DNA from: Bacteroidota bacterium | GTDB lineage: Bacteria; Bacteroidota; Bacteroidia; AKYH767-A; 2013-40CM-41-45 | Length of the DNA: 64,000 bases | Reading direction: 5' to 3' | Assembly: GCA_016708785.1 (NCBI GenBank) | Contig: JADJFC010000016.1 | Coordinates: 186,001-250,000 of the forward strand | Shown here: positions 31,768-41,700 of the stretch, in pieces | Layout of the letters: each line of letters opens with the position of its first letter | Numbering within the stretch: position 1 is the first letter of the stretch | The notes under the pieces: generated by a model | What the model was told of the DNA's origin: nothing | The model's database searches: none | What the model saw: the letters and a program-made list of their open reading frames with translations, nothing else | Position numbers and translations under genes: made by a program

Positions 31768-31938
31768 AATGGCAGGTCTCCTGGCTTACTCTTTCGGCAC
31801 CTTCCCATATACGAAGTATAAAGTGGTGTATCGCCGAAAACTAATGAGTTTTACAGTTGCGCGTCAGCCCGTGATTTTCACACGGTTCCCTATTAATTCA
31901 TTCCGATGGTGGAATGAAACCAATCTGTGTTCAAAGAA
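31768..31938 (-). promoter_or_regulatory. Cobalamin (AdoCbl) riboswitch
   Basis: On the minus strand the order is: a 5' arm after the promoter, the conserved core ATAGGGAACCGTGTGAAAAT, then CACGGGCTGACGCGCAACTG (the B12-box region of this class), a variable arm, and GAAGGTGCCGAAAGAGTAAG followed by CCAGGAGACCTGCC. These match the known cobalamin riboswitch consensus almost word for word. It controls the BtuB/BtuG-like operon 110 bp downstream, expected to turn it off when B12 is plentiful. Confidence 0.95.
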
Positions 31939-31944
31939 CCGTTG

Positions 31945-31974
31945 CAAAGGTATTATATTCCCGGAAAAATCCAA
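31945..31974 (-). promoter_or_regulatory. Promoter of the B12 uptake operon
   Basis: On the minus strand TTGG (31971-31974) then, 18 bp later, TACCTTTG (31945-31952), a full match to TAnnTTTG. It lies directly upstream of the riboswitch, which makes this one of the better supported promoter calls here. Confidence 0.6.
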
Positions 31975-32125
31975 GTTGATTATTTTAGCGGTTAAATCTG
32001 TGTTTTTCTTGTTTTATTTTACCATTTTTGCCGTCGACAGGGAGCAATTGTATTCAAATTCAAAATTATTCTTTCCGCTCTGATTGTCATTCACTGATTA
32101 TTAAATTAAAATTCAAAAAACAACT

Positions 32126-32551
32126 ATGTCATTCACATCAGAATTTCGCGATTTCGTTTCCAAGGGAAATGTGGTCGATTTAGCAGTCGGTGTTGTTATC
32201 GGAGGAGCCTTCGGTAAAATCATTGATTCATTAGTAAAAGATATTTTAATGCCTCCAATTGGATTAGTGATTGGTGGAGTTGATTTTACAGAATTAAAAA
32301 TTGTAATTAAATCTGCAGTCATTGATGGTGCCGGAGCAATTACACAACCAGCTGTATCAGTTAACTATGGAAATTTTATTCAGTCAGCAATTACATTTTT
32401 ATTGATAGCATTAGCAGTATTCATGTTTGTTGTGAAACCAATGAATGCAATGCGTAAAAGAATGGAAAAAGCTGTTGAGCCTGCAGGTCCCCCGGCGCCG
32501 ACAAAAGAAGAATCGCTACTTACTGAGATTCGGGATCTTTTAAAGAAGTAG
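32126..32551 (+). CDS. mscL: Large-conductance mechanosensitive channel MscL
   Basis: A 141-residue inner-membrane channel that opens under osmotic down-shock. The N-terminal amphipathic helix and TM1 read SEFRDFVSKGNVVDLAVGVV with GGAFGKIIDSLVKDILMPPI (the gate-lining helix), then a periplasmic loop, TM2 (FIQSAITFLLIALAVFMFVV) and a charged C-terminal helix ending TEIRDLLKK. Length is typical. Confidence 0.97.
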   Translation: MSFTSEFRDFVSKGNVVDLAVGVVIGGAFGKIIDSLVKDILMPPIGLVIGGVDFTELKIVIKSAVIDGAGAITQPAVSVNYGNFIQSAITFLLIALAVFMFVVKPMNAMRKRMEKAVEPAGPPAPTKEESLLTEIRDLLKK

Positions 32552-32593
32552 TTCGTAGGAGAAAGTATTTATTTTAAACTTAAACCACCATTA

Positions 32594-32676
32594 TTTTAAG
32601 AAGGTCAAAGGTCAATGCGCAACCATCAAGGTTAACCATACCTCGATTACCCTTAACCTTTGACGTATTCTTCATT
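32594..32676. repeat. Imperfect stem-loop after mscL
   Basis: Parts of gaaggtcaaaggtcaatg near the start pair with aacctttgacgtattcttc near the end, with inner short complements aaggttaa/ttaacctt. Candidate terminator of mscL; pairing is interrupted. Confidence 0.45.
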
Positions 32677-32782
32677 TTCATCCGATACTTTCTTACAGTT
32701 TTATATCAACATGTAAGATTCGGCCGACTTTAAAACATCCAGGCTCCTCAATGTCGTTCCTTGCTTCGGCAAACGCACGCAC

Positions 32783-34192
32783 ATGAGAACAAAGCTACTT
32801 TTCTTAGCATTATTGGTTTCGAAGATTTCATTAGGGCAAGACATGCTTGGAGTGTCGAATGGAAATTATGCCGGAAATTCCGGGATGGCCATGAATCCGA
32901 CCTCCATGGTTTTAATGCCTTATAAGTGGGAAGTACAGATCCTGAGTTACAATATTTCTGTCGATAATAATTTTATCGGTATGCCTAAGAAAAGAATTCT
33001 AGGTGGTCCGGAAGCAATGAACAATGTACCCTATGGCGGATTAAATTTTTATACCAATTCAAATGATAAAGCAGCCAATATGCATTTCGCACTTGGTTTG
33101 CCTTCGATTATTTATCGCTTTAACGATATGGCGATTGGTTTTAGAATGACTGTTAGAAACGACATCAGTGTACATAATCTCTCTTCTGATCTTGCAATTC
33201 TTGCGTACAAAGGAACTGACTATAAAGCTATTCAGGGAAAAGATATTGTTGTAGACGGATTAAGAATCGGCGGTCTTACGTGGTTAGAAACTGCGATCTC
33301 TTTTGGAAAACAATTGAGTAAAAGTGAATCCAGAAAATGGCTGGCAGCAGGGTCATTAAAATATCTCACAGCATTTCAAGGATCATATGCAGGAATCAGT
33401 GATGCAACGCTGAGAGTTCAGAACGACAGTACAATTTATGTTACAAAAGTGAAAGGAAGTATTGACTATTCATACATAGAAGATCCGACGGATCTTTTGA
33501 GATTCAGGTGTACCGGATTTGGGGTCGATCTAGGTGTGCAATATGTTTCAAACCCATTTACACAGAAGTATTCAGGTGGCCGTCCAATACCGATGAAAAA
33601 GTATGATTACAGAGTAGGGGTGTCTTTGATGGATCTTGGGTTTGTACGTTTCGCAAGAAATGCTCACGCAATGGATTTTGATACTGAAGCATTGAACTTC
33701 GATAATGTAAATAATACACAAGTGAATGGCACTGCAGGAATCGATTCAATGATCTATAATACAGCAATGAATGGAGCAGAGATAAAGCGCAGTTTCGTAA
33801 TGTCATTGCCAACAGGATTAAGTGTTCAATATGATCATTGCTTAAAACCGCGTTGGTATTTTAATGTAACTGCGATTCAAAGAGTCCCAATGCCAACAGC
33901 AAGAGTCGATCGTCCGAATATGCTGGCAGCTACACTTCGTTATGAAACGCCTTTCTTTGAAGTAGGTTTTCCATATAGCTTTTACGACTATTATCGCCAC
34001 CGTTTAGGGTTGGCTTTACGTTATCATATTTTTTATATGGGAACAGATCGAATCGGAACTTTCATCAACGATACTTATGCTGCGAATGATGTTACGGGTG
34101 TCGATCTTTATTTTGGTTTTAAATTGACGAGTATCGATTTTAAACGTAAAGCAAAGACGCATTCACATGTAGGATGTGCGGCTTATTTTTAA
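32783..34192 (+). CDS. DUF5723-like outer-membrane beta-barrel protein
   Basis: A 469-residue secreted protein with a signal peptide (MRTKLLFLALLVSKISLG). The mature start DMLGVSNGNYAGNSGMAMNP and the later GLPSIIYRFNDMAIGF resemble the DUF5723 group of Bacteroidota outer-membrane proteins. The sequence alternates amphipathic strands through to a predicted last strand (GVDLYFGFKLTSIDF), followed by a short tail. No catalytic motif. Role unknown. Stands alone between mscL and a T9SS cargo gene. Confidence 0.65.
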   Translation: MRTKLLFLALLVSKISLGQDMLGVSNGNYAGNSGMAMNPTSMVLMPYKWEVQILSYNISVDNNFIGMPKKRILGGPEAMNNVPYGGLNFYTNSNDKAANMHFALGLPSIIYRFNDMAIGFRMTVRNDISVHNLSSDLAILAYKGTDYKAIQGKDIVVDGLRIGGLTWLETAISFGKQLSKSESRKWLAAGSLKYLTAFQGSYAGISDATLRVQNDSTIYVTKVKGSIDYSYIEDPTDLLRFRCTGFGVDLGVQYVSNPFTQKYSGGRPIPMKKYDYRVGVSLMDLGFVRFARNAHAMDFDTEALNFDNVNNTQVNGTAGIDSMIYNTAMNGAEIKRSFVMSLPTGLSVQYDHCLKPRWYFNVTAIQRVPMPTARVDRPNMLAATLRYETPFFEVGFPYSFYDYYRHRLGLALRYHIFYMGTDRIGTFINDTYAANDVTGVDLYFGFKLTSIDFKRKAKTHSHVGCAAYF

Positions 34193-34338
34193 TGATATTT
34201 ATCATGATTGATTATTAATTCAGCATTAGAATTTAAAAACTCGTTAGTTATTTCTTTTGCATTCCGCTTCGAATGCTCTTTTTCCCTGTTCAGCTATATA
34301 ATTTAAGTAGTATTCCGGGTGAGAATTAGATTTGGATT

Positions 34339-35588
34339 GTGAAAAGAGTATTACTAATAATTCTTCTTGTCCTTATTAATTATTTAGTGCTGAATGCCCA
34401 AAACATGTGTAGTAACGGCAGTTTTGAGACCTGCACTGTTTTCCAAATAACTATGCACAGATCTGTTGGTCTACAGGATGGAGTAACCCAAATAATTCTT
34501 GTTCACTAATCCCCGGGACAGGAAGTCCGGATTTTTATCATACTTCAGGAGTTGGTGGTGCAAAAGCTCCAAATACATGGTGGGCCAATGTGATGCCACA
34601 TACCGGTGGTGGATTTGCAGGCTTTGCAACTTTTTATAGTTCGGCAAATTATCGTGAATATATTCGTACGACTTTAACTGCTCCGTTTACACCGGGGGCA
34701 ACCTATCTCGTGTCATTCTGGATAACAAATGGAATGAGCACGTTGCATTTTTACGGGACAAATAATATTGGTTTTTACTTCTCTGCTGCACCGGCAATAC
34801 AGACACTAGGTACACCAATAGCTGTAGTTCCGCAAGTTGAAACAACTACAGTTATTTATTCTACCACCTGGACTCAGGTTTCATTTTTGTATACTCCTGT
34901 TTCTGCATATCAGAATTTATGTATTGGAAATTTCAGGAACGATGTTTCTACTGCCAGGACTTTATTCGGGCCAAACAATCCTTCCAGTTATGGTTGCTAC
35001 TATTATATCGACGACATTTCAATTACAGAAGTTTCGCCGCTGCCTGTTGAGTTATTGTCGTTTGAAGGAAAGAATGTGAATCATAAGAATCATCTTGCAT
35101 GGTCAACAGCAACAGAAGTGAACAATGATTATTTCGAAATTGAAAGCAGTGATGATGGTTTGCTTTTTTATTTGATCGGAATTGTGGACGGAAATGGAAA
35201 TAGAACAGAGCGATCTGATTATCAATTTGCAGATAGTAAAGTTAGTCCGGGATTGACTTATTATCGATTAAAGCAAGTAGATTTCGATGGAGCATTTAAG
35301 TACTCAGGAACAATTGTTTTAGAAGATAAAATTGACGAATTCGAGTTTTTAAATTTCACTATAGTAAATAACAATCTGCATGGAATGATTTTGTTAAATA
35401 CTGGCAATCCTGTAAATCTAAATCTCGAACTCGATGATGTCCAAGGAAGAGTTGTTTGTACTAAAAATATTCATTTAGAAAAGCAACAACAAATGATTGA
35501 CATTGATTTTGATAAGCCTTTAAGTGGGGTATATTTCATCAGAGTGACCGATGGTGTCCATCTTTGGACGAAGAAAATAGTCGTGTGA
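34339..35588 (+). CDS. Secreted T9SS cargo protein, frameshifted near 34440
   Basis: About 416 residues when repaired. Start GTG 34339 gives the signal peptide MKRVLLIILLVLINYLVLNA. The frame breaks in the T4 run at 34439-34442. One extra T gives CTVFPNNYAQICWSTGW and joins the halves. The mature N-terminal domain (SFETCTVF through YYYIDDISITEV) is a jelly-roll-like sandwich of the type found in carbohydrate-binding or adhesin modules. The C-terminus carries LPVELLSFEGKNVNHKNHLA, the usual linker, and a T9SS sorting domain ending SGVYFIRVTDG and KKIVV. Expected to be surface-attached or released. Confidence 0.8.
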
Positions 35589-35709
35589 ATTAATTTCTGT
35601 TTTTGAAGAAATGGGATTGTATCCTTAAAAGTCATTTTATCATTGAAAATTCAGCGTTTTTTAAGGCAAGTGAATTTTTGCCCATTTTTTAATTTTTCCC
35701 TAATTTTTT

Positions 35710-35717
35710 TATCTTTG
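35710..35717 (+). promoter_or_regulatory. Candidate -7 box for the GEVED-type gene
   Basis: TATCTTTG, full match to TAnnTTTG, 71 bp before the chosen ATG at 35788. A TTTG lies at 35677-35680, but the spacing (29 bp) is longer than usual. Confidence 0.35.
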
Positions 35718-35787
35718 AAAAGCAGTCAAGCCAGAAATGGTTTTGACTTATAAAATGATTGACTACAAATCAACAAAAACCCTAAAC

Positions 35788-36558
35788 ATGAAACTGAAAA
35801 AACTACTATTTGCATTCTTATTTGCATTACCTTTTATTCAAAAGGCCGGTGCACAGGTCGTCTATTGTGAGCCTACTTTTAACAATGGTTGTTTCTCCTG
35901 GAATAACAAAGAGATCACTCTTGACAGCATCAGCTGGACTTTGGGTTCAAGCGATTGTACTATTTCTGATTACACAACTATGGGAACTACATTGACGGCA
36001 GGGTTAGCTACGCCAATGGAAGTGCTAAATGGTTCCTGGTGTGGAGTAGGTGTGTGGGTCGATTTTGATAGCAGCGGTGATTTTGATTCGACAGAGAACC
36101 TGTATTATGAATATACTGCCGGTGATCCCCAGACATACAGCTTTCTGATAACAATACCACCTACGGCAGTCAATGGAGATTACAGAATGCGTGTAATTGC
36201 AGGATGGGGAACTGATTGCTATACCATGAGCGCAAACGGTTATGGTGCTTGTGGTGTTTACGAATATGGAAATTTTGTCGATTTCAGAGTAACTGTTACT
36301 GGTGGTTCTGTAGGAATTGATGAGAATGCAAAAAATGAATTTGCCGTCTTTCCAAATCCAGCTTCTAATCGCATCAATGCAACGATCAAAGAATCAATGA
36401 TAGGCTCTGAATACACGATCGTTGATCAACTCGGAAAAATATGCAGCAATGGAAAGTTTGAACAAAGCACTTCTTCAATCGATATTAGTAATCTGACGGA
36501 AGGGATTTATATTTTGAATTCTGGTTCGTCGAAAAAGATGTTTAGAGTAGTTAGATAA
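35788..36558 (+). CDS. GEVED-domain secreted protein with T9SS type A sorting domain
   Basis: About 256 residues. I choose ATG 35788 since it gives a clean signal peptide (MKLKKLLFAFLFALPFIQKA then GAQ); an in-frame ATG at 35737 would put 17 extra residues in front. The mature part has GVGVWVDFDSSGDFDSTENL and RVIAGWGTDCYTM, features of the GEVED domain. The C-terminus FAVFPNPASNRINATI through EGIYILNSGSSKKMFRVVR is a T9SS type A sorting domain. Likely extracellular; ligand unknown. Followed by a very strong hairpin. Confidence 0.82.
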   Translation: MKLKKLLFAFLFALPFIQKAGAQVVYCEPTFNNGCFSWNNKEITLDSISWTLGSSDCTISDYTTMGTTLTAGLATPMEVLNGSWCGVGVWVDFDSSGDFDSTENLYYEYTAGDPQTYSFLITIPPTAVNGDYRMRVIAGWGTDCYTMSANGYGACGVYEYGNFVDFRVTVTGGSVGIDENAKNEFAVFPNPASNRINATIKESMIGSEYTIVDQLGKICSNGKFEQSTSSIDISNLTEGIYILNSGSSKKMFRVVR

Positions 36559-36561
36559 TTT

Positions 36562-36619
36562 GTTCAAAGTTCAAAGTTGGCTTCGTAGGCACCTACGAAG
36601 CCAACTTTGAACTTTGAAC
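36562..36619. terminator. 28-bp perfect hairpin between convergent genes
   Basis: Arms 36562-36589 and 36592-36619 are complementary at all 28 positions with a 2-nt loop. The outer half is the word gttcaaa repeated (gttcaaagttcaaagtt). It lies between the convergent GEVED gene and cyclase gene and can terminate both. Confidence 0.85.
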
Positions 36620-36625
36620 TGAATC

Positions 36626-38542
36626 CTATCGTTCCACAAAATACATATCAATCTCCCCTTTACCTTTCGCCTGTATCTTACCTCTATGTATACAATCGAA
36701 TTTATGCTTAACTTTTTCGTAAGTCGTCCCTGAAATATTTACTTTTCCAATTTCGCCACTGCTTTCCATTCTGCTAGCAGTATTTACGGTGTCGCCCCAA
36801 ATATCGTAAGCGAATTTTTTAACACCAACAATACCGGCAACAACCGGTCCGGTATGAACTCCGATTCGGATTTCAAAAAATAATTGTCCCGCAGCTATTT
36901 TTTTTGCTTTATGTTCTTCCATGAATTTCTGAACATCCAATGCAGCTTTAACAACATCAATCGGGTGGGTTTCATTTGGAGTTGGTAGTCCACCGGCCGC
37001 CATGTATGCATCACCAATTGTTTTTATCTTTTCCACACCGTACTTCGACATAATGTGGTCGAATGCAGAGAAGCATTCGTTGATCTCGCTGACAAGTTCT
37101 TTTGCACTTAGTTTTTCAGACAGTTGTGTGAAGCCTTTGAAGTCGGTAAACATTACGGTGATCAGGTCAAAGCTTTTTGGTTGAGCAGTGCCGGTTAATT
37201 TTAATTCTTCAGCAGTTTCTTCGGGAAGGATGTTTAACAATAATTCATCACTGCGTTTTTTCTCTTTGCTGATCCTGTTACGTTGTCCAAAGAAGATGAA
37301 TGCAAATATTCCGACAACTAAAAATCCGCCGATAAAACTATTTCGGATCATCTTCTGACGACGAATAGTCTGTTCCTGGATCACTTTATCTTTTGTTAAC
37401 AAATTGATCTGTGATTCTTTTTTCTCGAGATCAAATGTAAATTGCAGTGTACCGAGTTTTTTATCAGTGTTGATGTTATAGATCGTATCTTTTATTGCCA
37501 GCAACAAATTTTGATACTTGAAAGCATTGGTATAATCATTTTTTTGTGCGAAAGCTTTTGTCAAGCCTTCATATGCATCTTTGACTTCTGTAGTTGCTTT
37601 TAATTCTCTTCCAACTTCAACTGCTTCTTTAAATTTAGCAATTGATCCTTGCAAATCCCCCTTTGCCAGATATGCCTGAGCTAATCCAACAAGAGATTGT
37701 GTCATATCTAATTTAGTGTCTAGTTTTTTGCAATTCCTAAGGCTTCTTCATGAATTTTTATCGCTTTGTCGTATTCCTTTTGTCGAATGAAAACTCGGCC
37801 CATGTAATTCAATGCATAGGGAAGATCCTCTGTATCGTCGTATGCTTTACGTGCTACTAACAGGTATTTCATAGCCGTAGAGTCGTCATTCATCTTATAA
37901 TAGATCTCTCCCAGATTTACTGCTGATGTCCCTATTAAATATTGATTATTGATGATCTGACTCAATGAATAAGCTCTTGAAAAGTTGTCGATCGCTTTTT
38001 TATATGTAGCCGGTTTGTTCAGGTAGATTGAGCCAATATTCGTAAGTGAAGTCACAATTCTCAAAGTATCATTTAATTCTTCTGACATTTTTAACGACTG
38101 AAGATGTAGTTGCAGAGATTTAGCATCGTCGCCTTGGTTAAAATAAACAGCGCCTTGGTTACTTAACATATTTGCAACTCCAACTTTGTCTCCAATTGAC
38201 TTGTATACTTCCAATGCCTGTTGCCAGTGATTGACTGCATCAATGTATTTTCCCTGAAGATAAAAGGCAATGCCCATTTGTTTTAATGCAAGGGCAAGTC
38301 CCGGTTTGAATTTTATTTTCTCTGCAAGGTCTCTGGACGACGCACCAATAGTTACTGCCGTATCCGGGTTGTCATTGCAATAGGCTTTACTGAGCGCATT
38401 TAAAACACTGACTCTTGTTGTATCAGCAATAGTTGTCGAAAGAATTTGCCTTAGGCTGTCTACTTTACTAGCCTGAAGTTCTGAGCTGATAAAAGAATGC
38501 CAGGAGGCAAAACAAAAGTAAACCTGCCATTATGGATTTCAT
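36626..38542 (-). CDS. TPR-repeat class III adenylate cyclase, two frameshifts
   Basis: About 638 residues when repaired. N-terminal signal or membrane segment MKSIMAGLLLFCLLAFF. Several tetratricopeptide repeats follow (for example MLSNQGAVYFNQGDDAKSLQ and TSAVNLGEIYYKMNDDSTAM), then a membrane helix (SFIGGFLVVGIFAFIFFG), the linker LLLNILPEETAEELK, and a class III cyclase domain. Catalytic landmarks: VMFTDFKGFT and KTIGDAYMAAGG (metal aspartates), KIKTIGD (substrate Lys) and WGDTVNTASRMES (Asn/Arg). The frame breaks at the six-T run 37724-37729 (plus strand), where one more base restores IAKKLDTKLDMTQ, and near 38491-38494, where one fewer base gives FFISSELQASKVDS. Product is expected to be cAMP. 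Confidence 0.87.
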
Positions 38543-38666
38543 ATGTTTACGTGTTGGTGTGGTTTGTAAAACTAAGAAAATACGATATAGTTAAGCAATT
38601 TTTATTAAAAAGATTTGAAAATGGCATTGTTTGCCACTTTTTCTCTAAGGCAATTTGAATAAAAAA

Positions 38667-38696
38667 AGAGGTGCCAAGCTTTCGCCCGGCACCTCT
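38667..38696 (-). terminator. Intrinsic terminator of the giant surface-protein gene
   Basis: Arms 38667-38675 and 38688-38696 (AGAGGTGCC) pair exactly. On the minus strand the stem is followed by a run of T, so it ends the 38718-55954 gene. Confidence 0.85.
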
Positions 38697-38717
38697 CTCA
38701 TGTTAAGTTTGATTCTT

Positions 38718-41700
38718 TTATTTTACAATCAATCGAATCGATTCAGTCGTCATATCTTCAGTGCTTAAACTGATCACATAAACGCCTTTTGCAATTTTAG
38801 TCAGGTCAATTTCTCTGGTATTATAACCTTCGAATGCATTGACTACTTCGGTGAACACTGCATTTCCAATCATGTCTGTAACTTTAACAAGGTACTTTGA
38901 CTTGGAAGTTGAATTGAAGGAGATCGTTGCTTTTCCTGATGTAGGATTAGGGAAGGCCGTCAATTCTGAGTTCTCAGTGATGATTTCTCCATCAGCTGTA
39001 CGGCACAATAAACTAACACCAACTGTCAATGTTCCCGGCTGAGAAGCGCCGCATGCACTATTTGCATTTGCACGAATCACGGCAGATGTATTTAGCGAAG
39101 GATTGTAATTCACCGTAGCAATTGTTCCTGCCGGAGCAATTGAAGCCCCGCCGGTAATTGACCATGAATACGAACTGGCACCCGAGACAGGAGCAAGACT
39201 GTAGTTGACCGAAGAGTTCGATTTACAAACTGTAGTAGGTCCGGTAATAACAGGGGCTGCCGGACGCGATGTGATCGTGAAACAACGTGCCGGTCCTGTG
39301 CCGCATCCACTGGAAGCAGCAACACAGATCGTCGCAGAATTCGATGTAAATGCCGGTGAGAAATTCACTACGATCGATAATCCATTTGGTGCAGTGGATA
39401 CAATTGATACACCCGGTGGAACTGTCCATGTATACGATGTTGCAGTTGGTACAGCAGCAATTGAATACGTAACATCAGACAATCCGCAAACGCCACTTCC
39501 CGGACCGGTAATAGATCCCGGTTGAGCAGGTGTAGAGTTCACAGCGAATGTTCTGGAATACGATCCGCAACTGTTGAAGTCAGAAATAATAACCATTCCC
39601 GAAGTCCATGCCGGACCGAAGTTAATAGTTGCTGAAGTTTTTGTTGCAGTTGTAGTTGTTGAAACCACTGTAGCATCACCTGAGATCGACCAAGCATATG
39701 AAGTGGCACCAACAACTGTATTCATTGAATAAGTTGCCGTTCCTCCCGGACAAACAAATACAGGGCCTGTTACAGGATTGGAGTGAGCCGGTACACCTGT
39801 AATAGTCATACCACGAACAGCACTTGAACCTTTACAATTTACACTTCGTACTTGAATTGATCCTTGACCAAAACCGGAAGTAAGACTTACCTGTATGGTG
39901 TTGGTTCCTTGTCCACTTACTATAGATACACCTGCACCCGTTACAGCCCAGTTGAAACTTGTGGCATTAGTAGCAGAAGTTGAATAGGTGTATGTTCCAG
40001 GGCCACAAGGAGTGTTTGGACCTGAAATAACAGCAGGTACCGGAGGTGCTACAGTATTAACCGGAATATTCAAACATGAAGTACTTGAAGTTCCACATGT
40101 ATTAACAGTAGCCACACAAATGAATCCATTTGAATAGGCAGCGCCAAATGCTACTGTAATACTATTTGAAGTTGAAGTACCTGTTGCACCTGATGGTAGT
40201 GTCCATAGATAAGAAGTTGCACCCGGAACAGGAGCGACAGAATAAACAATGCCACTTGAGTTTCGACATGCACCAGCTGGGCCGCTGATAGACCCCGGAA
40301 CAATTATAGAACCACCTGAGCCAAGTACAGTAGCTGAACTCACGCCATTGCAACCATTCGCATCAGTAATGCTTACTGTGTAATTTCCGGTTGGCAGTCC
40401 TGTTGCAGTTGCAGTGGTTTGTCCGTTAGACCATAAATAAGTGTAAGGTCCATTTCCACCTGTCGCATTTACTGTTGCTGTACCATCGTTGCTAGAGCAA
40501 GATGATGGAGTAGAAGAAGTACTTCCTTCCACTTTTGTAGGTTCATTCAATGTGATTGATACCGTTGTTGAACAACCATTCGCATCTGTGACAGGATATG
40601 ACATTGTTCCTGCAAACTGAGAGAAGGTGCCCGTACCTGTATATGGAGCAGTACCACCGGCAGCAGTTATTTCAACAGAAGCTGAACCACCAAAACAAGA
40701 TATCGAACCACTTGCATTTGCTGATGCAGTCAATGTGATTGGCTCAGTGATGGTAATTGAAGTGCTTGTCGAGCAACCGTTGGCGTCAACAACATTGTAA
40801 GAATAAGTTCCTGCTGTTACATTAAAGTCACCAGTACCGGTATAAGGAGCAGTTCCGCCTGTAGCAGATACAGAAACAGTAGATGAACCACCTGCACACA
40901 GAATTGAAGTTGAAGAAGACGATGCAATAACTGCCGATGGTTCAGTAACCATGATGGAAGTTGATGCCGTACATCCAGATGCATCAGTAACCGTATACGT
41001 ATACGTTCCGGCACCGACAATGAATTCGCCGATTCCTGAATACGGTTCAACTCCGCTTGTTGCAGAAACAGAAATTGTTGCTGTTCCTCCATTACAAAGA
41101 ATTGCTGTAGATGATGCTGATGGTACTATTGCCGATGGTTCCATAACTGTTACTGATGCAATAGCAGTACAGCCATTCGCATCTGTGACAGTAAATGAGT
41201 GACTACCTGCAGAAACAGTATGGTTTCCATCGCCTGTGTAAGGCGCAGTGCCACCACTTGCAACTACATTGACTGTTGTGGTTCCGCCGTTGCAATTGAT
41301 GATTCCTGCAGATGCTATTGCATTCAATTCCGGTCCAACAGTTAATGTTCCGTTTTCATAAACCAGAATATAATTGGCAGGAGTATCTACCTGAACAAGA
41401 TTGCTTGGTATGATCTGATAATTGCCTGGTGATAGATTTCCACTACCTGCATTGTTATTGAGTGCATCAAGTATTGTAAAGGTCGGGCCACTTGCAACTA
41501 CATTGCTGTCTGCGTCTTCATATTGATAAATAGAATTTGTGAACGTGTAGGTAGGTTGTGCGCCATTGCAACCTGCATCGAGGTCATTTGCTTTTACTGT
41601 CAATGTTTCAGGAACAATAGTAAGACTTCCTAATCCGTAACTGATATCAAAGTTCTCTGACATCAATACGCCCGGAGCAATTACCCAGTTTCCAACTGTA

